Shown: one piece after another, positions 34,401 through 44,400 of the stretch
Layout: every line of letters begins with the position of its first letter
Numbering within the stretch: the first letter of the stretch is position 1
DNA from: Paragorgia papillata
Lineage: Eukaryota; Cnidaria; Anthozoa; Scleralcyonacea; Coralliidae
Length of the DNA stretch: 64,000 bases
Assembly: GCA_035771165.1 (NCBI GenBank)
Contig: JAWNZC010000472.1
Span: 1,424,001-1,488,000 of the forward strand
Direction: 5' to 3'
Notes under the pieces: model-generated
The model's input: the letters and a program-made list of their open reading frames with translations, nothing else
What the model was told of the DNA's origin: nothing
The model's database searches: none
Translations under genes and position numbers: made by a program

Positions 34401-37400
34401 TGATAACCACCACTACCATTACCACCAGCACTACCACCAGCACTACCATCACCACCATTACCATCACTACCATTGCCACCACCATTACCACTACCATTAC
34501 CACCACCACTACCATGACCACTAACTACCATTACCACTACCATTACCACTACCATCACCATTACCACTACCACTACCATTACCACCATCACTATCATAAC
34601 CACCATCACTACCATGACCACCATCACTACCATTACCATCACTACCATTACCACCACCACCATTACCACCACGATCACTACCATTATTACCACTACCATG
34701 ACCACCACCACTACCATGACCACCATTACCACCACCGTTACCTGATACCATTACCACCACCATCACCACCACCACCACCATTACCTGATACCATCACTAC
34801 CATTACCACCACCACTACTGTACCATTACCATCCATAAAATTTGAAAAAATTATTAGGAAAATAACCTACCTTCACTAGTGAATAGTCAGAATTAGCAGA
34901 ACACAACAACACATTTTCTGGCTGCAAAATTAACAAATATCATTAAAATTCTTCATGCTTTGCAAATCATATTTTGAAAAATTTATATGTGGTTAAATAT
35001 AGGAATATATATTTAAGCGAAGTTAACTGCTGATGTAGTTGGCCTGCAGTTCCCCTTATTAGGGGAGTCCCTTACGTCAATTACGTTAAGGGGTTTCCCG
35101 CGCATTCGAGATTCATTGAGCGTCTGTTACTTTGCTGCAAGTAGCGTCTTTGCTCAGCTTGTGCTCCCCCTTCGCCCTTTCCCCACCCGTGTAGATACGA
35201 AGTATAGAATCCTATAGATCGTATATGTTATTCCACTGACTTGTCAGTGTGACTGGTGCCGGTGGTCTGCCTTGGCAGAGTTGTCATGGCAAACGCCTAT
35301 TGCTTCTCTGATTGGCTATTTGCTCATGGCCCAATTGCTTACAGATACTTTGCTTGCTAACAAGGCTAGATTGCTGACTAGCCTGGTCACCAACGGCACC
35401 TACCTCCAAACAACGCATATTCTGCAGTTAACAAATTTTAACAAAAAAGGTCTGCAGTGTAGACGTTGGTTATCCAACTGAAGACAAAATCTATCGGCGA
35501 GTCAATATGGCGTTTTTGCAATTGACATCTTAGTTTTCTCTCAATTTACAGTCACGCTAGTTAGGGAATAATTTTAGTCACACTGAGTTCTATAAAAACT
35601 CACGTTACTAACACGATTTCTTCAACACGTTGAAGCCTGAAGACGAGTCTTTAGTATTTTATTCTGGCTAACGCCAGACGATTTTATTCAGCACAGGCCG
35701 GAGAGGTCCATGTCTCAAAGTGCTAAAACCTCTCTTTAACACTTTGAAGCCTGACGACGTGTCTTTAACAGGTCTCAAAGTGCTAAAACCTATCTCTTTA
35801 AGTTTAAAGCCCTAATCAAACGAGAACGCAAGTCATCGCAAGTTGGCAGTCACGCTATCTCAGCCAGCCGCTCTGAATAATTTCCCGAAAATATCATGTA
35901 CCGTGACAAAGTTAAAACTTGTTTAAAACACTCATGAAACCTTTATTTTGTTACTTTGGGGAGTTCGACGACCGCCACAGAAATTCTGACTGCCAACTTG
36001 CGTTCTCGTTTGATTAGGGCATAACACTTTGAAGCCTGACGACGTGTCTTTAAGGTTTTAATATTATTCAGCACATGGAGAGGTCCAAGCCTCAAAGTGT
36101 TAAAAAATGTCATTAATTCTTGCCTTTAAATCCCTATGGGTAAATCCTTTATCATGTAGATACTGAAAAAATCAGAATAAATTCAGAAAATGATTCAGAA
36201 ATATTTTACGTTTAACAAAGAATGAACAGTTTAAAATGTAACTAAGTTGCAGACACCTCACCTTAACAGCCACTAAAATTTGATAAAAATATAACTTTGT
36301 CGTGGATTCTTTAAGTTTTCCAAGACGAGATACACGTTCGAATAATTCTCCTCCTTCCACTCTTTAAAATCAGAAGCAAAAATACAACAAAAGCAAAACG
36401 TACATCGTCATTTAAGATTCCGTTTACTACGGGTAGCTCCTGGTCGCTAGTTTTTATCTTTTATATAAATTATATCTGCAGATTTCAAATGATTATTGTG
36501 GGACAGTGAGCTCGAGTGGAGAATAATATTAAGGTGTTACTCCGAGTGATGAACCATACCAGACAAGCAGAGAAAACTCTACTTGGCCCAGCTGGGATTC
36601 AAACCCGCGACCTTCGGGTTACTAGTCCAATGCTCTCCCAACTGAGCTACAGGTCAAGTTGGGAGCTGAAAGTCGAATGATAGTACTTAGGCTATTTGAT
36701 ATTTCGAAACAGATACTGCTTTCTTCAATATCTAGACAACAGTCTTTATACATGACGATTTCAAATAGATATTGAAGAAATTAGTCTGTTTCGAAATGTC
36801 AAATAGCCTATGTACTATCATTCGACCTTCAGCTCGCAACTTGACCTGTAGCTCAGTTGGGAGAGCATCGGACATGTAAACCGAAGGTCGCGGGTTCGAA
36901 TCCCAGCCTGGCCAAGTAGAGTTTCTCTGCTTGTCTGGTATGGTTCGTCACTCAGAGTAACACCTAAATACTAGAAGTTACTATCGCAAGGAAGTGCTGC
37001 CTGGTACAAAATTGGATAAGGGTGTAAAAGAAAAAAAGCCTTGTGTTTTTAAGGTTGTTTTTAAACTTGTTAGCAGTGACGTTTATACCAGAACCCTGAT
37101 TATGGCGGACGAGCTGGTGCTTCCCTTGTTGTAGCATATTTAGGAGTTTAATGCATGTTCATTAATTTTTAACTCAGCATAATGACAATTATTATGTATT
37201 AGCCACAATAATGCATTGTGTACTTTTTGTCTTCTCACAGTCACATCTTTGAATGTGTTATCTTTCCCTTTGACTTTGACAATAATCACAGCCAAGTCTT
37301 TAGGATATCTTGGCAAAGAGGTTGCAAGCTCTTTCACATTTTGTGGCAAGTTAATACAATGCCCTGAGTAACCTCTTTGTCCACCAGGTTTAATATAAAC

Positions 37401-40400
37401 TCTCATGATAGGGAGAGCACGAGCAATCAACATTTCCTCAACTTGAGTCAAGTTTTGTAACTCATGTGGAACACACGAAGGAATCATTGAATTTTCAAGT
37501 GAAAACTTTTTGGGAGATTTTTTATCTCTAGAACATCTTGAACACACATAATCATTAGGTGACCTTGGTTTAGATTTTAATGGCCATGCCTCTTGACAAA
37601 TTGTACATTGAGTGATAGAAAATTCAACTGATTTATGGAATTTATTAATGTTAGATTTTGCCCAACATTGTTGTTCAATCCCACCACTTTTTGTGATGTC
37701 AAATTCTTTTAAATATTCCTGCTGATTTGTTATTTGGGTCTGTGACAGTTTTTCTTTATCAATATGAGCTTTCTCTGCTCGTTTTCTTTTTTGATAGATT
37801 CTAGCTCTTTCAAGTCTAGCTTGTTTCTCACTGTCAGTTTCCTCTGACCGTTTTTTTTCGTTGCGACTCTCTAGCATTTACAAGTCTTGTTTGTTGCTCA
37901 CTGTCAGTTTCCTCTGACCGTTTTTTTTTGTTGCGACTCTCTAGCATTTACAAGTCTTGTTTGTTTCTCACTGTCAGTTTCCTCTGACCATTTTTTTTGT
38001 TGTGACTCTCTAGCATTTACAAGTCTTGTTTGTTTCTCACTGTCAGTTTCCTCTGACCATTTTTTTTTGTTGTGACTCTCTAACATTTACAAGTCTTGTT
38101 TGTTTCTCACTGTCAGTTTCCTCTGATTGTTTTCTTTTTTGAAACTTTTTATCATTTTCAAGTCTAGTTTGTTTTTCACTTTGAGTTTCTTCTGATCGTT
38201 TTCTTTTTCGATACTTTCTATCCTTTTCAAGTCTAGTTCGCTTTTCACTTTTGGTTTCTTCCGAATGTTTACGGAATTGATTTACATGCAATTGAACCGG
38301 GACAATTTCAAATAAATTTGTATTTAATTCACTTGACAGAGAACATAAATATTCCTCTAATTCAATGATATCATCGTATTTCATGACAACAGCAGTGCCA
38401 TTAGGATCAGGCATGCCATTACAATTTCTGGCATGAGGATCAAATAAATAAAAATAATCTAGACCCTTTATCAAGGCCATCATATAGCCTTCTAATATTA
38501 AAAAAGCATAATTGTCATTTGTAAAAGTATTCATCAAAGCTGAACGAATGGTAAAGTAGGGAGCCTCAACTTCATGCTCACTACTGATCAGACCTTGGTG
38601 GTCTTTTCTATAATTTATAAACCATATTTGTTTTTTATTTTCTGCCTCAATGGGCTCCACCACAATGGGCAGATCAATATTAGTTTGTGCCTCAATGGGC
38701 TCCGCCACAATGGGCAGATCAATATTAGTTTGTGCCTCAACGGGCTCCGCCACAATGGGCAGATCAACAGTATATTTTTGTGCCTCAACGGGCGATATAA
38801 TATTTGTGTCGATCACTGATCGGCATGTCTCAATGGACGAGTTCTTTGACTTGTCTTCTAACCAACGACAACAAACAACAGTTGGTAAGTTGTTCAGTGA
38901 CAGAAATCCCTCACGAGGAATGAGATCATTGTTAAAAGCATTCAAGTACATGTTGTCTCCTTGTACTAAGACATTGTCAATGGTTGTCGAGTTCCACTCG
39001 ATAACTGGAATAGTTTGTGCTGTTAACAGCGCCGATAAACTCATGAAAGAACACTGCTTTCCTCGAGACTGGCCACTGAAACCTTCATGGCCTTGATGAA
39101 TACTTCCACGAGAAAGTAAAGACATGATGTATTTGTTCTTACCGTGAATTTTCTGTCGAGGAAGAACTTCGAGAAGCTCTGAATATCGAAGGCAACGTGT
39201 AGCGGAACATGCGCACTGAGTCCCATCAGCTCATATATTGATGACGTAATGCCGACAGATAAATATTAAACAAACAAACGCAAAATTTAACAAATCGAGA
39301 TCTGGTCGGCTATACATAGCTCGGAAAAAGGACTGGGCATGAGGCAACGTCAAGAATAGTGAGCTGCCTCCCTTCGGTCGGCAGCAATTATATCTGCAGA
39401 TATTTTTACGTTGAGAAAATAAAAGTCAAATTAAATAAATAAATAAACAAAATAAATAAATAAAGTAAATAAATAAATTTATGAAACATTCTAGGAACTT
39501 TGCTACTTATTAAAGAATGGTACAATTCTAAGACGATATATAGATTTTCTGGAGTATCAAGTACATCAATTACTTTGACAATGCATGGCTAGAAAATAAA
39601 CAAAAAAAGAATGCAGGTCAGAACAATGTTAGTTCATAAAAATTATTTAAAAAAATGTTTTAAAAAAATGTCTACTTACATGATCTAATTCTCTTAAAAT
39701 TTCAACCTCCCTCGAAACATCTTCTTTTAAGACCTAGACAGATTCAAATGTTCAAAAAAACTGATAGTTGGTGCAGTATTAAATAAAAGAAGATTTTGTA
39801 ACCATAAAACCATAACCATATTACCATAACCATGACCAACACCATCACCAACATCAGTACCAACACTAGCACCAACACCATCACCATCACCAACATCAGC
39901 ACCACCATCACCATCACCAACATCAGCACCAACACTAGCACCAACACCAGCACCAATATCAGCACCAGCACCATCACCAACACCATCACCAACACCATCA
40001 CCAACACCATCACCAACATCAGTACCAACACTAGCACCAACACCAGCACCAACATCAGCACCAGCACCAACACCATCACCAGCACCAGCACCAACACCAA
40101 CACCATCACCAGCACCAACACCAGCCCCAACACCAGCACCAACACCATCACCAGCACCAACACCATCACCAACACCAGCACCAACACCATCACCAACACC
40201 AGTGCCATCACCAACACCATCACCACCACCACCACCACCACCAGCATCATCACCAGCACCACCACCAAATTTAATGTAATTCTGAGATTATTTTTACTCA
40301 CATTTTCCAATGATGAAAAATTTCTTTTGCTGATAATCTTAATGGCATATTTCTGACAATCACTTCCTTTAGAAAAAGCTAACCGAACTTCACCACAAAC

Positions 40401-43400
40401 TCCTCTAAGAAGAGAAAGGAACTAAATAAATTTTCTTCTATTTTGAACTGACAATGTTGCTGTTGAAATTTAATCTTGTAGACTTGCTGTTTTTCTGCAC
40501 CATATATATGTAAGAAGGTGTTTTCTTGGTGCTATATATTACAGTAAGATTGTTTAATGGTTGGTTTGGGTGAACTTGTCCAGGTGGAAAATCTGAACAC
40601 CTCTCAGCTGTTTGTCTGTCTGTCTGTCTCACAAAACAATTGTTTCTGTCTTCTTGCGACTCAACGTCAATCCGTATCATGTAATTGTATATCTGCACTT
40701 TATTTTTCATACAAACAAACAAACAAACAAAAAGCAAGCACAACTGCTGTCAAAAGATTTCATCTACCATGTTACCGTACCTTCCTAGAATCCTTGATAA
40801 AGTGTATTTTTCTTTAACAACCTAAGAACAACAATCTGTTTAAGAAATACATCCACATTTTGTTGTACACAAATATCTTGTCAAAAATTCTTCAAACTTA
40901 TATAACTAAATGTGTACTGTACCTTGGGGAGAATTTCTTGTTCTTCGTTGGTTGCTTTAAGGTCTATAAACATGTAAGCTGGAAAAATTGACAGAATAAG
41001 TATTTATAAGTCATTCAAACATATATAATGCTACCATTTCAAAACAAATTACACCTTTTATAGATAAATATATATATTATATAATATATCTTCCACTAGG
41101 GATCTTATTTAAAAAGCCTTTTAGGTTTCTAGTAGGCCTAGCTAGCCCAACAAATAAATAATTCACATGTAATATTAGTTAAAATGCATACTGTACATGT
41201 ATGGGTGAAAATAAATCATTTACATTTAATTATAGTTGCTTAGACCCTCTAAATTAAATTGTCAAGTATAAACACATTATGTTGTACAGTAGTAGTACCT
41301 CTGTTCTCTGGTCTTGCCAGTGCAATTTCATCATTATTTTGAATTACCTGTTTATTCCCTTTGCCTAGTGCAAAAAATAGACAGTACAGTTAGTCACACA
41401 GATTGAAATATTATTCATTTGAAATATTACTATAATCATACTGTACTTTAACTAAATTAAGACTGCATCAATTTCTATTATTTAATAAACAACTTTCAGA
41501 AAATAAATATTTCAGACTCACCTATCATATCACCATTTAAAAAAGTCCCATTAGAACTGAAATGAAAGGAAAAAATAATAGTCAAATACATTTACCTTAC
41601 AGTGTATGGTATACAATACATTATGTCAGTGATGGATTTACAGGGGGGTGTGGGGGTGCATCACCCCTGACCCGTGGCCAAGGGGGTGCAGGGGGGTGAC
41701 AATTACTCAATCAGCACCTTGCGGCAGTGGGATGCAACGTGGATTTCATTGAAAATGTCAATCACATTTCTAATGTCTAGCTTCCTTGTGATATATCCCT
41801 AATAAAATCCATAATAAAACGGCCAGGTTTGATAAAATGTGCTATTGAAAACACGATTTAAAACTTTTAAATCTTTCTTCAAAGTACTGTCAGAATGCAG
41901 GAAATACCATTTACTGAGGTTAAAAAAATTCTAGATTCACCCCTGCAGCACCCCCCCCCCCCCCCTACCAGATCAAGCTGGATCCATCACTGCATTATGT
42001 ACTGACTATATGGATTGGATATTACTTTAATTCTTTAACAACAAATTTGTACAAGAGATTTTCCCAGCATTACACGCAGAAAATAATTAATGATGAATTC
42101 ATAATTAATAATTGAAATAATAATTAATTATTATAAAGGCTCCAAATATTAGGTTTGTACAGGGTGGAAAATGTCTAAATATAATCGTACAGTTAAAAAT
42201 AAAATTGTACTCTGTACAATTAACAGAGTACAATTACAGTTTGTACCTCCAATCTTTTAAGTACACAACATGTGTATTAGTTTGTGCACCTTCACTGCTC
42301 TCCTGTGAGAGGAAGACAAAGAAAAACTAAACAAATGAAAGGCAAACTGCAAAGACAAACACTGCACCAGTGGTCCTATGAAAGTATAAATTAATATGGG
42401 ACCTGTTTTTACATACCCTGCGAGCAGAGCCTTCTTTTCTTTATTTCTTCACTGAGAGAGAGGAAGAAAAGAAGGCTCTGCTGTATTCGCATTTGGCTTC
42501 ATCCAAGATTGAGGACAAAGTAACCTGTTTAAGACCAATTTAACTGGGTCTTGTTTTGTTTTCTGCTCTGATTTGGATTGGGTTTGAGATTGTAACCAAG
42601 CAACTGACATGCATGTGCAATGAAAACCTGAGTCACGAATACAGTAGAGCCTTCTTTTCTTCCTCTCTCTCAGTGAAGAAATAAGGAAAAGAAGGCTCTG
42701 CTCGCAGGGTAGTTTTTACAAGAAGGACAAAGCTTAAAAAGTTGGGACTGGAATAAGCTCAAAAACTTTTAAACATTAAGAATTTATTTATTTTTCTGGT
42801 TCACTTACTTTAATCAATTCAAAATGTTTTTTACTGAATGCTTGGAAATGGATATTTTTAGTAAATTCAGCTGCTGTAAAACAAATATCACCCTTTGTGT
42901 CTCTACCAAAACTGTAATAATCTTTCTTCATCTCTAAGAAATAATAAAATTATATTTGTTTGTTTTGTTTTTTTATTTATTTATTTATTTATTTATTTAC
43001 TCATTTATCTATCTATCTATTTATTTATTTATCTATTTATTTATTTGTATTAAATTAAATTACAATTACATTTTTGGCAAACAAAATTATTTCGTATATA
43101 CTACCATTTGCAACCTCTGATGAAGCTTGACACACTTCACACAATACTTTTACGTTTTAAACACGCATTTTTAAAGGAAAATTTTGACACTTCAAATAAA
43201 TCAAGTTTGTTATTTTATAATCATATGATTGTGTGTCCAAAATTTCTTCTAAAAAGGTAGCTTGCAAATGGTAAGAATATTAACTCATTCCTGTCTGAGG
43301 GCTTCCCCAGAGGTCAATAAAATCGTCTGGCGTCACCACAAGTAGTAAATGTGAGCAGAGAAAACCAATTTTACCTAATAAACTAAAACCTTTTCCAACA

Positions 43401-43561
43401 GGATACAGTTTGCCCCATATCGAGTCATCAACTTCGTCTTGTTCAGACCAATTGCCGTCAATAATATCTTGTGTAGGTAACGTCGAAACAGAATCCATAC
43501 TAGAAGGTATTGATTGACTTGACATTGACCCTGATCCAGATGTTGATGAACTAGAAGTCAT
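25369..43561 (-). CDS. CHEK2: Checkpoint kinase 2 (FHA + Ser/Thr kinase), 17 exons
   Basis: Exons: 43375-43561, 42809-42933, 42247-42302, 41522-41556, 41299-41364, 40923-40978, 40781-40822, 40302-40404, 39680-39733, 39524-39588, 36262-36361, 36124-36162, 34871-34921, 34179-34342, 32856-33054, 31780-31866, 25369-25440. Product ~499 residues if one base is discounted in exon 7. Seen: Ser-rich N-terminus with SQ (15-16) and TQ (30-31) ATM-type sites; FHA with SFGRD, SKKHFEL and SSNGTFLNG (~63-175); kinase with G-V-C-G-E-V, YAIK (Lys ~211), [13 protein letters not shown] (~305-309), [15 protein letters not shown] and DCWSLGVI; basic C-terminus PKRK...PPIKRQK, a nuclear signal. This is the DNA-damage kinase activated by ATM in the nucleus. 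An upstream in-frame ATG (43615) would add 18 residues. Odd: a frame slip at exon 7, a GC-AG intron after HRDLK, and a 6.3-kb last intron. Confidence 0.94.
25545..26115. repeat. Minisatellite, ~117-bp unit, about 5 copies
   Basis: Units contain GTGGTGGTGACGGACGTTAT, AAAGTAAATGGTTTGAACCT, GTATATTATTAGTAGATG and AGTCTTTAGAAAGACTG (a short hairpin). Copies differ by a few bases and by the number of GGT repeats. It begins ~100 bp inside the CHK2 last intron, next to the acceptor of the terminal exon. Confidence 0.93.
26335..26701. mobile_element. 367-bp TIR element, family G, copy 1
   Basis: It begins AGGGACCTTAAGATCTACGA and ends GCATCTTAAGGTCCCT, inverted ends flanked by ATT on each side. Non-coding, in the CHK2 last intron. 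A related, more diverged unit follows to about 27080 (GACGAGTATCGCGCTGCG... to CATCGTTGTCCTAGC). Confidence 0.78.
27081..29384. other. CHK2 last-intron DNA without recognised content
   Basis: I find no exon-like segment with splice sites and family similarity. A family A/B end fragment (ACTGCCCACGCAGCACAC) is at about 27377. A GC-richer patch at 28400-28600 has repeated GAGTTCC and CTCGGCAAGGCGGG-like words. Short open frames on both strands are unsupported. Confidence 0.5.
29385..29545. mobile_element. Foldback element, family B-like
   Basis: ATTTTTTAGTAACAAAAAAC, ACGTTTCGAG and TTCATCAGAGTTACT on the left mirror GAAGGGTTGCGCTCGAAACG and TTTTTCGTTACTAAAAAT on the right. It ends with CCAAAACACTGCAGCAC, the tail shared with other family B copies. 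The DNA from 29546 to 30672 holds AAAACGTC/GACGTTTT motifs but nothing firm. Confidence 0.75.
30673..30974. mobile_element. 302-bp TIR element, family G, copy 2
   Basis: The inverted ends AGGGACCCTTACGATG and CGTAAGGTCCCT are flanked by TAT on both sides. The body shares AATGACTTCCAAAACGCCCC and GTCGTCCCGAAGACGTGGAA with the copy near 14720-14840. Non-coding. Confidence 0.8.
31079..31300. repeat. Family B MITE arms in tandem
   Basis: Two head-to-tail copies (from about 31080 and 31196) of GTAGGCAGTGTTTTAGACAG, AGCAAAGTGAAAAGGTG, GAGAATAGTTTTAATAACGA and CCCTTCATCAGAGTAAAAT. The usual inverted partner arm is missing. Confidence 0.8.
31428..31625. mobile_element. Foldback element, family F, copy 2
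   Basis: TCCTCCGGCACTTTTTAC and GTTAAAAGTGCCGGAGGA pair. Outer segments GCCATCCTGGCAAGTACC / AACTTACCAAGATG are weaker. It sits ~150 bp downstream of the CHK2 exon at 31780-31866. Confidence 0.7.
31961..32773. repeat. TATGG/TATGGTG microsatellite, ~0.8 kb
   Basis: A nearly pure run of the GTATGGTATG(GT) decamer with variants (TATAGTG, TATATGG, AAGGTG, TACGG). A ~110-bp higher-order unit with GTATGATATATGGTATGGTA occurs three times near 32010, 32140 and 32290. It fills most of CHK2 intron 15. The long frames in it are periodic artefacts. Confidence 0.97.
33193..34099. repeat. GTT/GCT trinucleotide array, ~0.9 kb
   Basis: An interrupted (TTG/CTG/ATG/TCG)n array, mainly TGCTGCTGTCGTTGTTG-type units, fills CHK2 intron 14. 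Three frames stay open over 300 codons (poly-Leu, poly-Val/Ala, poly-Asn/Ser) purely through periodicity. A CTG-rich sequence on one strand can form hairpins. Confidence 0.97.
34375..34835. repeat. ACC/ACT trinucleotide array, ~0.46 kb
   Basis: (CAC/TAC/CAT)CAC-type repeats occupy almost the whole of CHK2 intron 13 (34343-34870), leaving ~33 nt on each side for splice signals. The frames it opens are not coding. Confidence 0.96.
35030..35640. other. CHK2 intron 12 DNA with weak repeats
   Basis: Between the exon at 34921 and the elements beyond 35640 lies mixed DNA with an AATTACGTTAAGGGGTTTCC / AGTCCCTTACGTCAATTACG pairing near 35070 and no exon-like segment. Confidence 0.4.
35640..35795. 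repeat. Family C MITE fragments
   Basis: TTTAGTATTTTATTCTGGC, TAACGCCAGACGATTTTATT and tandem TCAAAGTGCTAAAACCT / ACTTTGAAGCCTGA(C/A)GACG units. Another fragment, with the same AGCCTGACGACGTGTCTTTA, lies at 36030-36105, so the TIR element at 35809-36020 appears to have split it. Confidence 0.6.
35809..36020. mobile_element. 212-bp TIR element, family H, copy 1
   Basis: It begins GCCCTAATCAAACGAGAACG and ends CGTTCTCGTTTGATTAGGGC, exact inverted ends. A second copy, nearly identical across ~190 bp, lies in a DNAH10 intron at 54499-54710. Non-coding, in CHK2 intron 12. Confidence 0.92.
36120..36126 (-). other. GC-AG 5' splice site of CHK2 intron 12
   Basis: The catalytic-loop exon (TAT...HRDLK) ends AAAG and the intron begins GCAAGA. 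No GT is available that keeps the frame, and the next exon starts precisely with PENVLL. HRDLK/PEN is a fixed kinase sequence, so the junction is firm. GC donors with a strong AG|GCAAG context are a known minor class of U2 introns. Confidence 0.9.
36532..36965. mobile_element. 434-bp palindrome with tRNA-like modules in both arms
   Basis: AGGTGTTACTCCGAGTGA at the left and TCACTCAGAGTAACACCT at the right start long inverted arms (~200 bp each) that meet near 36750. In each arm is a tRNA-like module: minus strand about 36586-36656, plus strand 36842-36914. A-box TAGCTCAGTTGG and B-box GGTTCGAATCC are seen in the right arm; the left has GGTTTGAATCC. The left module keeps a CTAGTAA anticodon-like loop (AGT, Thr); the right has CATGTAA. 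Neither folds cleanly at the acceptor stem. It lies in CHK2 intron 10. Confidence 0.85.
37140..39125 (-). pseudogene. Helitron-like polyprotein fragment (protease-like + DUF6570-like), frameshifted
   Basis: Three open pieces on the minus strand: 38043-39125, 37904-38086 and 37140-37877. The first has a cysteine-peptidase-like region ([45 protein letters not shown]), as found in some Helitron and other large-element polyproteins. Then comes a charged tandem repeat ([20 protein letters not shown]; 69-bp unit, at least three copies) whose poly-T/A run varies by one base between copies and breaks the frame. The last piece has CxxC pairs (CTICQ, CSRCS) and a DUF6570-like block ([36 protein letters not shown]). 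The Helitron rolling-circle and helicase domains are missing, so it is truncated. It lies sense-oriented in CHK2 intron 10. Family assignment is from memory of such proteins. Confidence 0.7.
39805..40265. repeat. CACCAA/CACCAG/CATCAC microsatellite, ~0.46 kb
   Basis: A hexamer-based array in CHK2 intron 8, ending ~36 nt from the 5' splice site of the exon at 40302-40404. It is the same motif family as the 1.55-kb array at 44401-45956. Confidence 0.96.
40799..40802. other. Suspected one-base insertion in CHK2 exon 7
   Basis: With the phase set by exons 1-6, exon 7 reads VVKEKYT and then leaves the family sequence at a four-base A run (T run on the coding strand). With three bases it would continue into SRILGR and join in frame to [10 protein letters not shown], the expected glycine loop. 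As written, the frame hits a stop in exon 8. A downstream acceptor (AAAG ending at about 40814) would also restore frame but deletes the conserved KEKYT. Confidence 0.7.
41627..41992. mobile_element. 366-bp hAT-like MITE with exact 8-bp target duplication
   Basis: The ends CAGTGATGGAT and ATCCATCACTG are inverted and flanked by CATTATGT at 41619-41626 and 41993-42000. The body has G-rich and C-rich subterminal runs (GGGGGGTGTGGGGGTGC; poly-C near 41955). It lies in CHK2 intron 3. No transposase. Confidence 0.93.
42414..42711. mobile_element. 298-bp MULE-like MITE with exact 9-bp target duplication
   Basis: TACCCTGCGAGCAGAGCC to GGCTCTGCTCGCAGGGTA, flanked by GTTTTTACA at 42405-42413 and 42712-42720. 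Each end is itself a palindrome (AGCCTTCTTTTC...GAAAAGAAGGCT), giving two hairpins. It is a longer relative of 23116-23270, in CHK2 intron 2. Confidence 0.93.
42957..43050. repeat. TTTA/TCTA tetranucleotide microsatellite
   Basis: (TTTA)n with TCTA variants lies ~23 nt upstream of the acceptor side of CHK2 intron 1. It is one of the few arrays in the window nearer to the 3' than the 5' splice site. Confidence 0.9.
43281..43345. repeat. Family C MITE fragment beside CHK2 exon 1
   Basis: TTAACTCATTCCTGTCTGAG and AATAAAATCGTCTGGCGTCA match other family C copies. It sits ~30 nt inside the first intron. Confidence 0.6.
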
Positions 43562-44400
43562 TATTTTGATGTTGTTTTGATACAGACACACGTGCGACAA
43601 AGCTTCGAGTTTCAATTATTTTTTTTACCATTGATCTTTTTGGTCAGCGAATTTTATGAAGTCGTGAAGGCCTGGGAAGGAGTGACTGAGAAAGACTGCG
43701 AGGGGACTAGGAAAGAGAACAAAAAAGTTATTATATTAACAATTAATTATATTAACTTAATTAACGAGTCCATTAACGAATTCACAGATAAACATGGGGG
43801 AGGGGGCATACATATTCTTTCCTAGCACGTTTGCTTCCGTAGGTTCGTTATGGTTCCGCACGGTCCCAAAACGTGGGCTCTGGGAACGAGAATGGGTTCC
43901 GCACAGCGCAAGCCAATTTCATGAATCATCCTAAAGTTCAGTTGGTTTTTTTTAAAGATATATCACGCCGCGAAGAGTTGAGCGCAAACAAAACATATGC
44001 CCTGATATGCGCACATCACGTGATTTTTGGCGCGCGCACCTTTGCGCTATACATAGGTTTAATGTTTTCAGTTGTAATTTTTTTCTTCGGATGATCCTTG
44101 GCCAATTTGTGTAAAGACACGCATGAAATAAGCATATTTTTTGACAGATTCTAGAAAACAAAGCACTTAAAATTGGTTTTCCACTTGGGAATAAATTCGC
44201 GCGAATCGGATATTTATTTTGTTTTATGAGATCTCTGCTGAGGGATAACGGGTGCACGCAAGGAAGCCAGTCGCTAAAGTGGCGTCCTCGCCTGGGCACC
44301 CATTATAGGGAGCATGGAGGAACCCCTCGCACCCAATCAGAAATCTATTCAATTTGTACAATAGAAAAGTCGATTGACGCGAAAAAAATCGCAAGTGGAA
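43562..44400. promoter_or_regulatory. Upstream region of CHK2
   Basis: The 5' flank of the kinase gene. Its transcription start is not determinable. It contains CACGTGAT and GGCGCGCGCACC near 44015-44040, a CpG-richer spot, and a repeat-like stretch at 44230-44340. No TATA box at a convincing distance. Confidence 0.35.
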
